NCBI GenBank assembly: GCA_016718385.1
Contig: JADKDK010000001.1
Location: 868,001 to 932,000, forward strand
DNA length: 64,000 nt
Source of the DNA: Gammaproteobacteria bacterium
Lineage (GTDB): Bacteria > Pseudomonadota > Gammaproteobacteria > Pseudomonadales > UBA5518
Reading direction: 5' to 3'
Shown here: in pieces, positions 28,401-38,216 of the stretch
How the letters are laid out: every line of letters begins with the position of its first letter
How positions within the stretch are numbered: the first letter of the stretch is position 1
Notes under the pieces: model-generated
Database searches by the model: none
What the model was told of the DNA's origin: nothing
The model's input: only the letters and a program-made list of their open reading frames with translations
Position numbers and translations under genes: made by a program

Positions 28401-31400
28401 GCTTCGCTGGCGTTGAGGTGACGCAGCACCTCCTGGCTCTGGAACCACGCCATTTCGAAGGCGCGTTCGACGAAGTGCCGGTCGCAATACTTGTCGAGCA
28501 GGGCGAGGGCCGCCTCGCGCGAGTCCGCGACACCCGAGATGATCTGCACGGTGGCGGTCTCGTCGGCTGCCAGGCCGAGGGTGCGGCGGATCGCCACGAT
28601 CGGATCGAGCACCGATCCCGCGGTGTTCGACAGGGCCGCCGGTTGGTTGCCGTCCAGTACCTGCGGATTGGCCGCGGATCGACCGCGTCCGATGAACCGG
28701 GCGCGGTCGGTTTCGTAGGTCGGATCGCCGGCCATCGCGCCGGGCGCTGCCAGCAGGTGGAACATCCATGCCACTTTCTCCCCCGGTGCGCGGGGGCGCC
28801 GCGTGCAGAGGATCGCCTGCTGCTCGTGCAGGATCTCGGTCTGCACGAACAGGTTGCTGAAGGAGCGGTGCGCCAGGTCGGCATTCAACGGCGCCAGCAC
28901 GACCTCGGCGTAACTGGTGACCTCGATATCACGGGGCCGGGACGACTGGTTGGTGAGCGTGACACGGCGGATCTCGACGTCGTCTTCGGGCGAAACGCAG
29001 ATCTCGGTGTGCGTTTCGATCGCCTGGTCGCGGCGCCGGTATTCGGCGCGCCCCTGCACGAAGATCGCTTCGTAGTGATCGGCACGGCGCAGCGTCGGCT
29101 GGTGCGCGGTCGACCAGTAACGTCCGTTGTCGCGGTCGCGCAGGTAGATGAAAGTGCCCCAGCAATCGGCCGTGGCATCCTCGCGCCAGCGGGTGACGGC
29201 GAGGTCGTTCCAGCGGCTGTAGCTGCCGCCGGCGTGAGTCGCCGCGACGTGGTAGCGTCCGTTGGACAACAGGTGAACCTCGGGGATCGGGGTGTTCAGC
29301 GCGGTGAACACGCGCATGATCGCGCCGGTGTCCGCGGCCGGAGGATGGGCGGCGGCGCTCACTTCGGCCGCGTGCGGCTGCAGCGTCGCGCCGGTCTTCG
29401 GCACGCGCTCCTGCAGCAGCAACTCCGTTGCCCGCACCAGCGGATCCGACATGAAGCGGCGCTGCATCGGCTGCCCCAGCAATACATGCGCAAAGCCCAG
29501 CAGGCTCATGCCCTGGTGATGCGCCATGAACGACCGCACGATGGCGTGATGCTTGCCCGGTGGCACGCGCGTCGGGGTGTAATCGATGGCTTCGTAAAAT
29601 CCGTAGGCGCCGAGAAAGCCCTTGTCGGCCAGCGTCTGCAGGTTGCGGCATGCTTCCCGCGGCATCACGGTCAATGCCAGCGCGCTGGCATAGGGCGCGA
29701 TGACCAGATCGTCGCCCAGTCCGCGCTTGAAGCCCAGGCCGGGCACGCCGAAGGCACGGTACTGATAGACCTGCTGCATGTCGGTGGCGTTGTAGCCGGA
29801 CTCGGATATTCCCCATGGCACGACACGTTGCCGGCCGTATTCGATCTGGCGCGACACCGCGGCCTTGCAGCTCAGGTCCAGCAAGGTGTTGTCGTAACTG
29901 GGCATGATCAGGCAGGGCATGAGGTACTCGAACATCGAGCCGCTCCACGAGATCAGGCTCAGGGCGCCGCCATGCCCGGTCAGCAGGCGCCCGAGCGCGA
30001 ACCAGTGCTTCTGCGGTACCTGGCCCTGTGCGATGAGCAGGAAACTGGCCAGTCGCGCTTCCGATGCCAGCAGGTCGTAGCAGGACGGGTCGCGGCGCCG
30101 CTCGCCGACGTCGTAGCCGATGCTCAGCAGGCCGCACGCGTGGTCGTAGAGAAACTCGAAATCCATCGCTGCCAGATCGCGGCACCGCTCGACCAGCTCG
30201 TCGATGAGTGCGATGCGCACCGCCGCGCCGGCATGACGCAAGGATGACGGGCGCGCTTGCGTCCCCGGTGCACACTCTGCGGCCAGCTCGGCCAGCGTCG
30301 GGATCGCGTCGACGGGTGGCCCATCGCGCAGCAGGAATTCGAGCTCCTGTCGCAGCGCGAGGCATTGCCGGTCGAATGCCTGCGCCCAGTAATACAGCTC
30401 GCCGTCGATGTCGATTTCCGTCGGCAGCCACGCCACCAGCGCCTTGCCGACATCGTGGATGCGGTCCAGCACGCCGAGGGCGGCAGGCAGTGTGCCTGGC
30501 TGTGCCGCTGCCGTGGCGAGCAGGGTGTCCTGCAGCGCCCGGATCTTCGCCGCCAGATCGGGGGCAGGGGCCGCGGGCAGGTGTTCGGCAAGCACCTGCA
30601 GGGTGTCCTGCAGGCCCTGGAACGCGTTGGGCGACAGCACCGGCTGGTCTTTCAGTTCGACGAGTCCCGCCTGCAGCGTGAGCAGGCTGCCGGCCAGGTT
30701 GCCGCTGTCCACCGACGAGACGTATTGCGGATTGAGCGGCTGCAGTGTGCGCGTGTCGTACCAGTTGTAGAAGTGGCCGCGGTAGCGTTCCAGTGTTTGC
30801 ATGGTCGCCAGCGTGTTTCCCGCGCGGCTCAGCAATTCCCCGGCGGGGATGTAGCCGAAATCGTGCGCGGCCAGGTCCGCCAGCAGCGACATGCCCATGT
30901 TGGTGGGCGAGGTGCGGGAGGCGACGAGGGGGGCCGGGTATTCCTGGAAGTTGTCGGGCGGCAGCCAGTTGTCCGCCGGCCCGACGAAATCCGCGAAGTA
31001 GCGCCAGGTTCGCCGCGCCGAAGCCTGCAGGAACGCCTGTTGCGACATGCTCAGCCCCGGTGCGGATGGTGCGAGCGGCCGGCTGATCCACCAGCCTGCC
31101 AGCGGCGACACCAGCCAGAGCAACAGGATGGGTGCGATGGAGAGGAGCCACTGCGCCGACCGGGTGTCGTCGCCGCTCGCGGCCAATGCCACGCCCAGCG
31201 CCAGCGCCACAACGGGTCCGATCCACATCTCGCGCAGGAAGTCCGTCGGCGTACGGCTCGCGTTGCGGCGGGCGTAGGATGGCAGTTGCCAGAGCAACAG
31301 GCCGCGTTGCGTGAACAGCATCCGCACGCCCGAATGCAGGATCGCATCCAGGCAAATCAGTGCGTCGTAGGGCAACAGGATCAGGTTCAGCGCGGCGTGC

Positions 31401-34126
31401 ACGATCGGGCGGGCCCCGGATTCTCCCGTGAGCCGCAGGTGCAGCAGCCAGCCACGCTCGTCGGGCTTGCGCACCAGCGCGATCGCGGTGGACAGCAGCG
31501 GCGGCAGGCAAAGCACCGCCACGGCCAGCAGGGTCCAGAACCACGCCGGACCGGCACCGAACAGCCATCCGCCTGTCAGCAGGAAGAGCAGCGACGCCGG
31601 CACGAGGCTGCGGCGCAGGTTGTCGATGATCTTCCACTGCGACAGCCGCGACAGGCAATTCGGCTGCCGGTTCGTGCGCGGGCCGTCTGCTCCGGGCGGG
31701 CCGGGTACGCGCGGGAGCAGCCAGCCGGCGATCTGCCAGTCGCCGCGTATCCAGCGGTGGCGCCGGCTGGCCTCGATGGCATAACTGGCCGGATGCTCCT
31801 CGATCAGCTCGACATCGCTCACCAGTGCCGAACGCGCATAGCCGCTTTCCAGCAGGTCGTGACTGAGGATGAGATGCTCGGGAAAGCGTCCGTCGACGGC
31901 CCGGCGAAAGGCATCCACGTCGTAGATGCCCTTGCCGATGAACGAGCCTTCGCCGAAGACATCCTGGTAGACATCCGACACCTCGCGCGTGTACGGGTCG
32001 ATGCCCGACTCGCCGGCGAACAGCCGGGTGAAGCGCGACTGGCCGGCGCTGGTGAGGCTGATCGAGGCGCGCGGTTGCAGGATGGTGTAGCCTTCGACGA
32101 TGCGCCCCCTGGCGGCATCGAAGACCGGCCGGTTGAGCGGGTGCGCAAGATTGCCGATCAGGGTTCGCGCCGCATCGCGTGGCAACTGGGTGTCGGTGTC
32201 CAGCGTGATGACGTAGCGGATCGAATCGAGGATCGACGCATCGCCGACGAGCTCCGAGAAGGCGGTTTGCGCGCCGCCGCGCAGCCGGGCATTGAACTGC
32301 TCCAGCTTGCCGCGCTTGCGTTCGTAGCCCATCCATACGCGCTCCACCGGATTCCACAGCCGCGGACGGTGAAACAGGTAGAAGACGCAGGGGCGGTCCT
32401 CGCGATGGCTCGCGTTGAGCGCCTCGACCGCGGCGCGTGCGTGAGCCAGCAGGGGCTCGTCATCGGGCAGCGTTTGCTCGGAGGCGTCGCGGAAATCCGT
32501 GAGCAGGGCAAAGAACAGGTTGGGATCGCGATTGCCCAGGTAGCGGATATGCAGCGCTTCGAGCAGATCATCGAGCTCCTGCGCGCTGCCGAGCAGGGTC
32601 GGGACGATCACCATCGTGCGGTGCGCGTCCGGGATGCCGGTGGAAAAATCCAGGCGCGGCAATGCGCGCGGCGGCACGAACAGCGTGACCAGCAGGTTCA
32701 CCAGCGCGACGGCCAGTGCCGAGGCGCTCACGACGCCGGCGAGCGCAAGTAACCAGTCCCGCCAGTCACCCGGCGCGAAACCGTGGAACGGGAGCAGCAC
32801 GAGCGCTGTTGCCAGCGCGGTGAGCACCGCAATGGGGCAGAGATACAGGAACAGGCGGAGTCGCCGGCTCGCGCTGATGATCCGCGATTTCAGCGGCACG
32901 CGGCAGCCAATCGCACGCTCCAGATCGCGCCGTCCGTCATCGATCAGGTAATACCCGACGTGTGCGCTGCGATCGTCGGGACTGCGTTGGGCGGCAGCTG
33001 CCTGCGCGAGCGCAATGGCTTCCCGTGCCACCGCGAGTTCGCTGCGCTCGCTGCGGCGCGCGACGTCCTCGACGACGTGCCGGTAACGGTCACGGGTGGC
33101 GAAATCCTGGCTCGCGTGCATTCCCGCCGGGTCTTCGCGCAAGGTCTGCTCGACGACACTGAGCGACTCGACGTAATCCCGCCAGTCCATGGCGCCGATG
33201 AAGCGCAGACTGCCGATGCTGTTGGCGATGGAGATCTGGTTGGTCGCGGCCGTGCGGCCGGCGGTCTCCGACAGCTGGGCCGCGGTTACTCCCTGTTCGA
33301 GCAGTTTTTGTTCGACCCAGGTCTGGACGAAGGCCATGGCGGGGCCCTGGGACTGGAGCCTGGCGTAGAACTCCTCCACGAATGGCGCGGTCAGCGGCAC
33401 ATCGGCGTAGGCAAATTCGGCCAGCAGCTGGATCAGCTTTTTCGGATCGCGTTCGGCCGTCTCGAGCATGCGGTCGGCCCAGGCGATGGCCGCATCGCGC
33501 TCCTCGCGCCGGCGGGCGATGCGCACCGCAACGCGGCGCAGGTTTTCCAGCAGCGCCAGCTGCAGCATGATCGGGAATGCCCAGAGTTCGCCGAGCATCA
33601 GGGGTTCGACCGTCTGGTAGGCGGCGATGAACTGGGTGGCGTTGTCGCTGTCGACGCGCCCGTCCATGTGGGAAATCAATTCCAGCGCGAGGTCGTAGAT
33701 GCGCGGGAAGCCCGCTGAGGGGCCATCGGCCAGTCGCGGCAACTGCCGGCTGTAGCCGCGCGGCAAAAGCCGTCGCGCCAGATTGATCTGCTGCTCGATC
33801 AGGTAGAAATTGTCGAGCAACCAGGCCTCGGCCGGCACGATCCGCTGCCCCTCGGTCGCCGCGGCGGTGACGACGTCGTATGCCGCCAGCAGGACCCGCG
33901 CATTGTCCGCCAGCCGCGGCAACAAGCGGTCAGGCCCCGGACGCGGATCGACGGGATGTTGCCGCGCGAGCGTGACGGCGTGCCGCTTCAGCTGTTCGAT
34001 GCTGAACAGCTCCGAACGCAGCAACTCGGCGTCCGGGGCGCGGAGCGCGGCGTTATGCCGCGCGCGCGCGGAAAATGCGTGATCTTTTCTGACGATGGGA
34101 TTGCTCCTTGCGCGGCTTGCGGGCAC
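25427..34126 (-). CDS. ndvB: Cyclic beta-1,2-glucan synthase-like giant protein (GT84/GH94)
   Basis: With the GTG at 34126 this is 2,899 residues. Domain order: a helical N-terminal region (LRSELFSIEQLKRHA); membrane segments near residues 440-490; a GT84 transferase with RYVITLDTDTQLPRDA (about residue 640); more membrane helices at 810-1000; a glycoamylase-like domain with SGYNATDMQQVYQYRAFG (about 1440); then carbohydrate-binding and GH94 phosphorylase domains with the catalytic Asp in IGCGDWNDGMNLV (about 2570). NdvB-type enzymes initiate, elongate and cyclise periplasmic beta-1,2-glucans. No NdvA exporter is nearby. The start codon is uncertain, since no ATG lies upstream. Divergent from a glucan phosphorylase. 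Confidence 0.88.
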   Translation of the reverse strand: MPASRARSNPIVRKDHAFSARARHNAALRAPDAELLRSELFSIEQLKRHAVTLARQHPVDPRPGPDRLLPRLADNARVLLAAYDVVTAAATEGQRIVPAEAWLLDNFYLIEQQINLARRLLPRGYSRQLPRLADGPSAGFPRIYDLALELISHMDGRVDSDNATQFIAAYQTVEPLMLGELWAFPIMLQLALLENLRRVAVRIARRREERDAAIAWADRMLETAERDPKKLIQLLAEFAYADVPLTAPFVEEFYARLQSQGPAMAFVQTWVEQKLLEQGVTAAQLSETAGRTAATNQISIANSIGSLRFIGAMDWRDYVESLSVVEQTLREDPAGMHASQDFATRDRYRHVVEDVARRSERSELAVAREAIALAQAAAAQRSPDDRSAHVGYYLIDDGRRDLERAIGCRVPLKSRIISASRRLRLFLYLCPIAVLTALATALVLLPFHGFAPGDWRDWLLALAGVVSASALAVALVNLLVTLFVPPRALPRLDFSTGIPDAHRTMVIVPTLLGSAQELDDLLEALHIRYLGNRDPNLFFALLTDFRDASEQTLPDDEPLLAHARAAVEALNASHREDRPCVFYLFHRPRLWNPVERVWMGYERKRGKLEQFNARLRGGAQTAFSELVGDASILDSIRYVITLDTDTQLPRDAARTLIGNLAHPLNRPVFDAARGRIVEGYTILQPRASISLTSAGQSRFTRLFAGESGIDPYTREVSDVYQDVFGEGSFIGKGIYDVDAFRRAVDGRFPEHLILSHDLLESGYARSALVSDVELIEEHPASYAIEASRRHRWIRGDWQIAGWLLPRVPGPPGADGPRTNRQPNCLSRLSQWKIIDNLRRSLVPASLLFLLTGGWLFGAGPAWFWTLLAVAVLCLPPLLSTAIALVRKPDERGWLLHLRLTGESGARPIVHAALNLILLPYDALICLDAILHSGVRMLFTQRGLLLWQLPSYARRNASRTPTDFLREMWIGPVVALALGVALAASGDDTRSAQWLLSIAPILLLWLVSPLAGWWISRPLAPSAPGLSMSQQAFLQASARRTWRYFADFVGPADNWLPPDNFQEYPAPLVASRTSPTNMGMSLLADLAAHDFGYIPAGELLSRAGNTLATMQTLERYRGHFYNWYDTRTLQPLNPQYVSSVDSGNLAGSLLTLQAGLVELKDQPVLSPNAFQGLQDTLQVLAEHLPAAPAPDLAAKIRALQDTLLATAAAQPGTLPAALGVLDRIHDVGKALVAWLPTEIDIDGELYYWAQAFDRQCLALRQELEFLLRDGPPVDAIPTLAELAAECAPGTQARPSSLRHAGAAVRIALIDELVERCRDLAAMDFEFLYDHACGLLSIGYDVGERRRDPSCYDLLASEARLASFLLIAQGQVPQKHWFALGRLLTGHGGALSLISWSGSMFEYLMPCLIMPSYDNTLLDLSCKAAVSRQIEYGRQRVVPWGISESGYNATDMQQVYQYRAFGVPGLGFKRGLGDDLVIAPYASALALTVMPREACRNLQTLADKGFLGAYGFYEAIDYTPTRVPPGKHHAIVRSFMAHHQGMSLLGFAHVLLGQPMQRRFMSDPLVRATELLLQERVPKTGATLQPHAAEVSAAAHPPAADTGAIMRVFTALNTPIPEVHLLSNGRYHVAATHAGGSYSRWNDLAVTRWREDATADCWGTFIYLRDRDNGRYWSTAHQPTLRRADHYEAIFVQGRAEYRRRDQAIETHTEICVSPEDDVEIRRVTLTNQSSRPRDIEVTSYAEVVLAPLNADLAHRSFSNLFVQTEILHEQQAILCTRRPRAPGEKVAWMFHLLAAPGAMAGDPTYETDRARFIGRGRSAANPQVLDGNQPAALSNTAGSVLDPIVAIRRTLGLAADETATVQIISGVADSREAALALLDKYCDRHFVERAFEMAWFQSQEVLRHLNASEADAQVYGRLAASVIYGNALRRAAPGIIARNQRTQSGLWRFGISGDLPIVLLHIGDVNRIGILRMVLQAHAYWRVKGLAADLVIVNEDFSGYRALLQDQIMGLINAGPEAQVLDKPGGVFVRRAEELSEDERVLLQTVARIVFSDTDEAALELVERRVLAERKSDRLEPVRDEAAEPVYPLAPRELIFGNGLGGFTPDGHEYVVTLEPGQSTPAPWVNVIASPHIGTVVSEGGSAYTWAENAHEFRLTPWHNDPLSDSSGEALYIRDEETGAFWSPTPLPARGRSGYVCRHGFGYSVFEHYEAGIASEMFTYVAMDAPVKFVVVSLRNQSRRARSLSLTGYWELVLGEWRHANLMHIVTETDPQSGALFARNAYGRACANRVVFAHVNEAQRSVSGNRTEFIGRNGSLASPAAMRRKRLSDRTGAGLDPCAAIQTRIDLAPGQAREIVFVFGAARDADEARHCIQRFGGRAGARQALEAVWEHWNRTLGAVRVETPDAALDVLANGWLVYQTLSCRLWGRSGYYQSGGAYGFRDQLQDTLALLHATPWLAREQLIRCAERQFPQGDVQHWWHPPEGQGVRTHFSDDYLWLPYATCRYVRATGDTGVLDESLHFLEGRELNPLEEAYYDQPQRSPEAASLYEHCVRAIRHGLRFGAHELPLIGCGDWNDGMNLVGREGKGESVWLAWFLYENLELFAALAHERNDHDFASECSGHAARLRGSIEAQAWDGAWYRRAYFDDGTPLGSSTNDECQIDSISQSWAVISGGGDPVRSRLAMTAVDQRLVRRDARLIQLLDPPFDRSALEPGYIKGYVPGIRENGGQYTHAAIWTTMAFAMQGERERAWELFAMINPVNHGSTPDAIQRYKVEPYVMCADIYAATPHTGRGGWTWYTGAAGWMYQLTVETLLGLRLEVDHLCIAPCIPAHWDAYTIHYRYRETFYRIDIRRVGAAPGQVIRVEVDGAEIDGAGLEGAGRGRFALVDDRQAHHVEVHLG

Positions 34127-34359
34127 TCGGCGCAGATGTCGAGGAATCGTGCGCCTTCTGGCGGACAAGCCAGATCCCGCCCTGGTGGCGGTACATCGCT
34201 GGCGCCTGCTTGCGGATGGGAGAAAATGCGCGGGAGGTGAACACCTGCACGCCGGTCGAGTATGCGCCTGCCGGGCCGGAATTGACAGGAGCCGGGCAGC
34301 ACAAAGATAGTGAGCACAGGTCGTGTGGCATGCGGAAATCAACAAGATGAAAAGCTACC

Positions 34360-36510
34360 ATGTTCCCCGGTGAGCGCGATATCGATCGCGCCGTCGCCGA
34401 ACTGCAGGAGGGCCTTCCCGAGCGGCTGCGACCGCTCGCGCGCGTGGCCTACGACTATCGGTGGTGCTGGGCCGCCGACGGTCCCGCGGTGTTCGCGGCG
34501 ATCGATCCGGAGCGTTGGGTGCGCACCGGCGGCAACCCGCGGCGCCTGCTCACCGAGACGCATCGCGCGACGCTCGGGCGCGCCGCTGGCGACGCCCGGT
34601 TCGTCGACCGGGTCGCGCGTCTCGCGGACGAACTGGCGGCAGACCGCGCGCGGCCCTGGCTTGGCGGTGTGGCCAGCCCGGATCGTCCCATCGCGTTCTG
34701 CTGTGCCGAATTCGGTGTGCATGCTTCGCTGCCCATCTACTCGGGCGGGCTCGGCATCCTGGCCGGCGACATCCTGAAGGAAGCGTCCGATCTCGCGCTG
34801 CCGATGGTCGGGGTCGGTCTGCTGTATCGCACCGGTTATTTCCACCAGCGCATCGACGTCTCGGGCCTGCAGCACGAATACTGGCTCGACGCGGATCCCG
34901 ACCGGCTGCCGTGCGTCAGGGTCAGCGATGTCGCCGGGCGGCCGCTCACCGTCGAGGTTCCCATCAACGATGAAACCGTCACCGCGCAGGTGTGGCGCGT
35001 CGACGTGGGGCGAGTTCCGCTCTACCTGCTCGACACCGATCTTTCCGCAAACAGCGCGGTCGGGCGCTGGGTCACTTCAAGACTCTATGAAAGCAATCGC
35101 ACGATCCGGCTGGCGCAGTACGCCGTGCTGGGCGTCGGCGGGGTGCGGGCCTTGCGCGCGCTCGGCATCGAACCGGCCGTCTATCACGTCAACGAGGGGC
35201 ACGCCGCGCTCGGCGTGTTCGAGCTGCTGGCCCAGGCCCGGGCTGCTGGCGGTGCCGGGTACGACGCGGCGTGGCAGCGGGTGCGCGAGCAGGTGGTGTT
35301 CACGACCCACACCCCGGTGCCGGCCGGCAACGAGACCTATTCGCGCGACGAGGTGCTGGCGGCGCTCGGGCGCATCGCCGACCTGGCCGGCGACCGCGAG
35401 CAGTTTCTCGCCGCAGGCCGCATCGATCCGGCAAACACGGGTCAGCCGTCGGGCATGTCCGCGCTTGCCGTGCGCGCGAGCCGTCGGATCAACGCCGTCA
35501 GCAGGCGCCACGCCGAGGTGGCCCGCGCCATGTGGCAGCCGCTGTTCCCGGGTCGCGCACTGGACGAGGTTCCGATCACCCATGTCACGAACGGCGTGCA
35601 CGCGCCCACCTGGCTGCGCGGCCCGATGCGCGAACTGCTGGACCGATACCTGGGCGAAGGCTGGCTGGGCCGCGCCGATGACCCGGCTACCTGGGAGCGC
35701 GTGAACGACATCCCCGCCGCCGGGCTCTGGGCGGCGCGCTGCGCGGCACGCGCGGAGCTGGTCGACATGATCGTGCAGCGGAGCACGGCGCATCGCCTGA
35801 GTCGTGGCGACCCGATGGACTACGCCGAGGCCGCGCGTACCGGCTTCGATCCAGGGCGCCTCACCATCGGCTTCGCCCGCCGTCTCGCGACCTACAAGCG
35901 CCTGCACCTCCTCGCGCTCCTGCCGGAGCGCGCATTCGCCCTCCTTGGCGGGGAGCGCCCGATCCAGTTCATCTTCGCCGGCAAGGCCCATCCCGCCGAC
36001 GCCGACGCCAAGGAGATCGTGCGCCAACTGTTCGCGCTCAAGCGCGCGCCGAGCGTTGCCGGGCGCGTCGCGTTCCTGGAGGACTACGACATGGCCATTG
36101 CCGGGCAACTCGTTGCCGGCTGTGATGTGTGGGTAAACCTGCCGCGACCGCCGCTCGAGGCCAGCGGGACCAGCGGCATGAAGTCGTGCCTCAACGGCGG
36201 CCTGCAGCTCTCGGTGCTCGACGGCTGGTGGGCGGAGGCCTGGGACGGGAGCAACGGTTGGGCGATCAATGGCGACGTGGACGGCGATCACCAGGCGCAG
36301 GACTACCGCGACGCCAACACGTTGTTCGACCTGCTCCAGCACGAGGTGATCCCGCTGTTCCACGAGCGCGACGCCGACGGCGTGCCGCAGCGCTGGGTGG
36401 CGATGATGCGCCGCAGCCTGCAGACGAACGGGCCGCGTTTCTGCGCCACGCGCATGGTTCGCGAGTATGCCGGGCGGATATACCCGAACGGGGCTATGCA
36501 GCAGCCTTGA
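34360..36510 (+). CDS. glgP: Alpha-glucan phosphorylase (GT35, short type)
   Basis: This 716-residue phosphorylase releases glucose-1-phosphate from alpha-1,4-glucans. It shows FCCAEFGVHASLPIYSGGLGILAGD (split here as FCCAEFGVHASLP and IYSGGLGILAGD), YHVNEGHAALG, FTTHTPVPAGNETY and THVTNGVHAPTW. The PLP region reads LEASGTSGMKSCLNGG, with the Schiff-base Lys in GMK. The length and motifs match the shorter bacterial/Thermus-type branch rather than the 815-residue E. coli enzyme. The intergenic region to the divergent glucan synthase is 233 bp. Confidence 0.93.
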   Translation: MFPGERDIDRAVAELQEGLPERLRPLARVAYDYRWCWAADGPAVFAAIDPERWVRTGGNPRRLLTETHRATLGRAAGDARFVDRVARLADELAADRARPWLGGVASPDRPIAFCCAEFGVHASLPIYSGGLGILAGDILKEASDLALPMVGVGLLYRTGYFHQRIDVSGLQHEYWLDADPDRLPCVRVSDVAGRPLTVEVPINDETVTAQVWRVDVGRVPLYLLDTDLSANSAVGRWVTSRLYESNRTIRLAQYAVLGVGGVRALRALGIEPAVYHVNEGHAALGVFELLAQARAAGGAGYDAAWQRVREQVVFTTHTPVPAGNETYSRDEVLAALGRIADLAGDREQFLAAGRIDPANTGQPSGMSALAVRASRRINAVSRRHAEVARAMWQPLFPGRALDEVPITHVTNGVHAPTWLRGPMRELLDRYLGEGWLGRADDPATWERVNDIPAAGLWAARCAARAELVDMIVQRSTAHRLSRGDPMDYAEAARTGFDPGRLTIGFARRLATYKRLHLLALLPERAFALLGGERPIQFIFAGKAHPADADAKEIVRQLFALKRAPSVAGRVAFLEDYDMAIAGQLVAGCDVWVNLPRPPLEASGTSGMKSCLNGGLQLSVLDGWWAEAWDGSNGWAINGDVDGDHQAQDYRDANTLFDLLQHEVIPLFHERDADGVPQRWVAMMRRSLQTNGPRFCATRMVREYAGRIYPNGAMQQP

Positions 36511-36609
36511 TCCGGCGCAAGGTCGGGCGAACGGATTCGATCTAGTCTGCAACGCGATGTCCGCGCGGCCCGTATGCGAACGCCTGCTTGAACGTGATGG
36601 AGGATGCAG

Positions 36610-37656
36610 ATGAATATTGCGAAAGCAGCAATGCGCACCGCTCTGGTAGCGACGATCGGCTTGCCGGTCCTCGCGGTGGCCGAGAATTCCTTGTTGCAAC
36701 AGGCGCAGGCGCTGTTCAAGCCGATCCCGGAAGCCGCGCCTGCCATGAAAGACGTGTCGATGACGCCGGCGATGGTCACGCTGGGCAAGGTACTGTATTT
36801 CGACCCGAGACTCTCCGAAAGCCACAACATAAGCTGCAATACCTGTCATCAGATCGGTCTCGGGGGGGTGGATATGCTCCCTACCTCGATCGGTCATCAC
36901 TGGCAGCGGGGAGGACGCAACGCGCCAACGGTATTGAACGCCGTATTCAATACCGCGCAGTTCTGGGACGGACGCGCCGCGGATCTGAAGGAGCAGGCCG
37001 TCGGGCCGATACAGAATCCGATCGAGATGGCGATAAGCCCCGAGCACGCGGTCGGAATGCTGCAAGGGATTCCCGGTTACACACCGCTGTTTGCCGCCGC
37101 GTTTCCCGGCGACGAAAGCAGCATATCGCTGGCCAACGTCGGCAAGGCGATTGCCGCATTCGAAGCAACTCTGCTGACGCCGAATGCCCCATTCGACAAG
37201 TATCTGCGTGGTAACGAAGGAGCCCTCTCGGGCGAACAGAAGGCGGGTTTGAGGCTCTTCATCGACAAGGGATGCGCGGCCTGCCACAACGGAGTCAACG
37301 TTGGCGGCGGGATGTATGCGCCGTTCGGCGTGGTCGAAAAACCGGGTGCCGACATCCTGCCGCTCGCGGACAAGGGGCGCTTCGAGGTGACCAGGACGGC
37401 GAGCGACGAGTACGTCTTCAAGGTGCCGACATTGCGCAACATCGCGCTGACGGCGCCTTATTTCCACTCGGGCAAGTCGTGGGATCTCGAACAGGCGATC
37501 GGCGTCATGGCGTCGAGCCAACTGGGCCAGGATCTCACCGACGCCGAGATTTCGAGCATCGCGGCGTTCCTGCTGTCACTGACGGGCGAGCAACCGCAGG
37601 TGGTTTACCCGATCCTGCCCCCGAGCACCGTCGACACGCCGCGACCGGAAGCCTGA
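36610..37656 (+). CDS. Di-heme cytochrome c peroxidase
   Basis: This 348-residue exported enzyme (signal peptide MRTALVATIGLPVLAVA) has two c-heme motifs, CNTCH (near residue 77) and CAACH (near residue 223), and a C-terminal KVPTLRNIALTAPYFHSG. This is the CcpA/MauG-family layout. It reduces periplasmic H2O2 to water with electrons from small cytochromes. The ATG at 36610 lies 6 nt after GGAGG; another ATG at 36604 is too close to the ribosome site. Together with the exported-type KatG it gives a second periplasmic peroxide defence. Confidence 0.9.
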   Translation: MNIAKAAMRTALVATIGLPVLAVAENSLLQQAQALFKPIPEAAPAMKDVSMTPAMVTLGKVLYFDPRLSESHNISCNTCHQIGLGGVDMLPTSIGHHWQRGGRNAPTVLNAVFNTAQFWDGRAADLKEQAVGPIQNPIEMAISPEHAVGMLQGIPGYTPLFAAAFPGDESSISLANVGKAIAAFEATLLTPNAPFDKYLRGNEGALSGEQKAGLRLFIDKGCAACHNGVNVGGGMYAPFGVVEKPGADILPLADKGRFEVTRTASDEYVFKVPTLRNIALTAPYFHSGKSWDLEQAIGVMASSQLGQDLTDAEISSIAAFLLSLTGEQPQVVYPILPPSTVDTPRPEA

Positions 37657-37697
37657 AGATCTATTCGACCGGGCCGCGGTTGAAAATCGCGAGCCCG

Positions 37698-38216
37698 ATG
37701 GATAGAAACGCCGTTCCCGTGGTCGAACCCCGGCACAGAGGTGTCGTCGGAGTCGAACAAGAGCAAATGCTGGCAGTCGTGCTCGTGTGTGTCTCGCTCA
37801 TTGCGATGACCACGGTGGTCCATTATGAGGTTCTGGCCAGCCTCAACGCGAGGTTGCCGTCCGTCGCCATCCCGAACCGTACCAAGCTGCTGGTCGTGAT
37901 CTTTGCCACCTTCGCGGCCCATTCTCTGGAGGTTGCCGTCTACGGCTTTTCCATCTACGGCCTGGTGCAGTACCTGGCTGTTGGCCTGCTGAACGGGCCT
38001 GACGGCTTCTCGCTGGCGAACTGTCTCTATTTCTCCGCGGAAACATTTACCTCGCTCGGGTTCGGAGACATCACCCCGACTGGCGAGATCCGCATGCTCG
38101 CGGGCGCCGAAGCGCTCAACGGCCTGCTCCTCATCGGCTGGTCGGCTTCCTATGCCTACATCGCGATGGAGCGCTTCTGGAAAGACGGCGAGCCGGGGCC
38201 GGGGATGAATCCTTGA
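37698..38216 (+). CDS. Two-TM-type potassium channel protein
   Basis: This 172-residue membrane protein has about three hydrophobic helices and a pore loop with selectivity filter TSLGFGD (AETFTSLGFGDITPTGEIR), matching the TxxGxGD filter of K+ channels. No RCK/TrkA-N domain is present. Its TGA overlaps the TTG start of mprF (TTGA), making it the first gene of a three-gene coupled set. It may adjust membrane potential or K+ in response to the lipid-charge change made by MprF. That link is inferred only from gene order. Confidence 0.8.
   Translation: MDRNAVPVVEPRHRGVVGVEQEQMLAVVLVCVSLIAMTTVVHYEVLASLNARLPSVAIPNRTKLLVVIFATFAAHSLEVAVYGFSIYGLVQYLAVGLLNGPDGFSLANCLYFSAETFTSLGFGDITPTGEIRMLAGAEALNGLLLIGWSASYAYIAMERFWKDGEPGPGMNP

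Noticed and set aside
30257..32752. 831-codon plus-strand ORF inside the glucan synthase gene
   Set aside because: Antisense shadow with Arg/Gln/His-rich low-complexity translation; the minus-strand protein is recognisable throughout.
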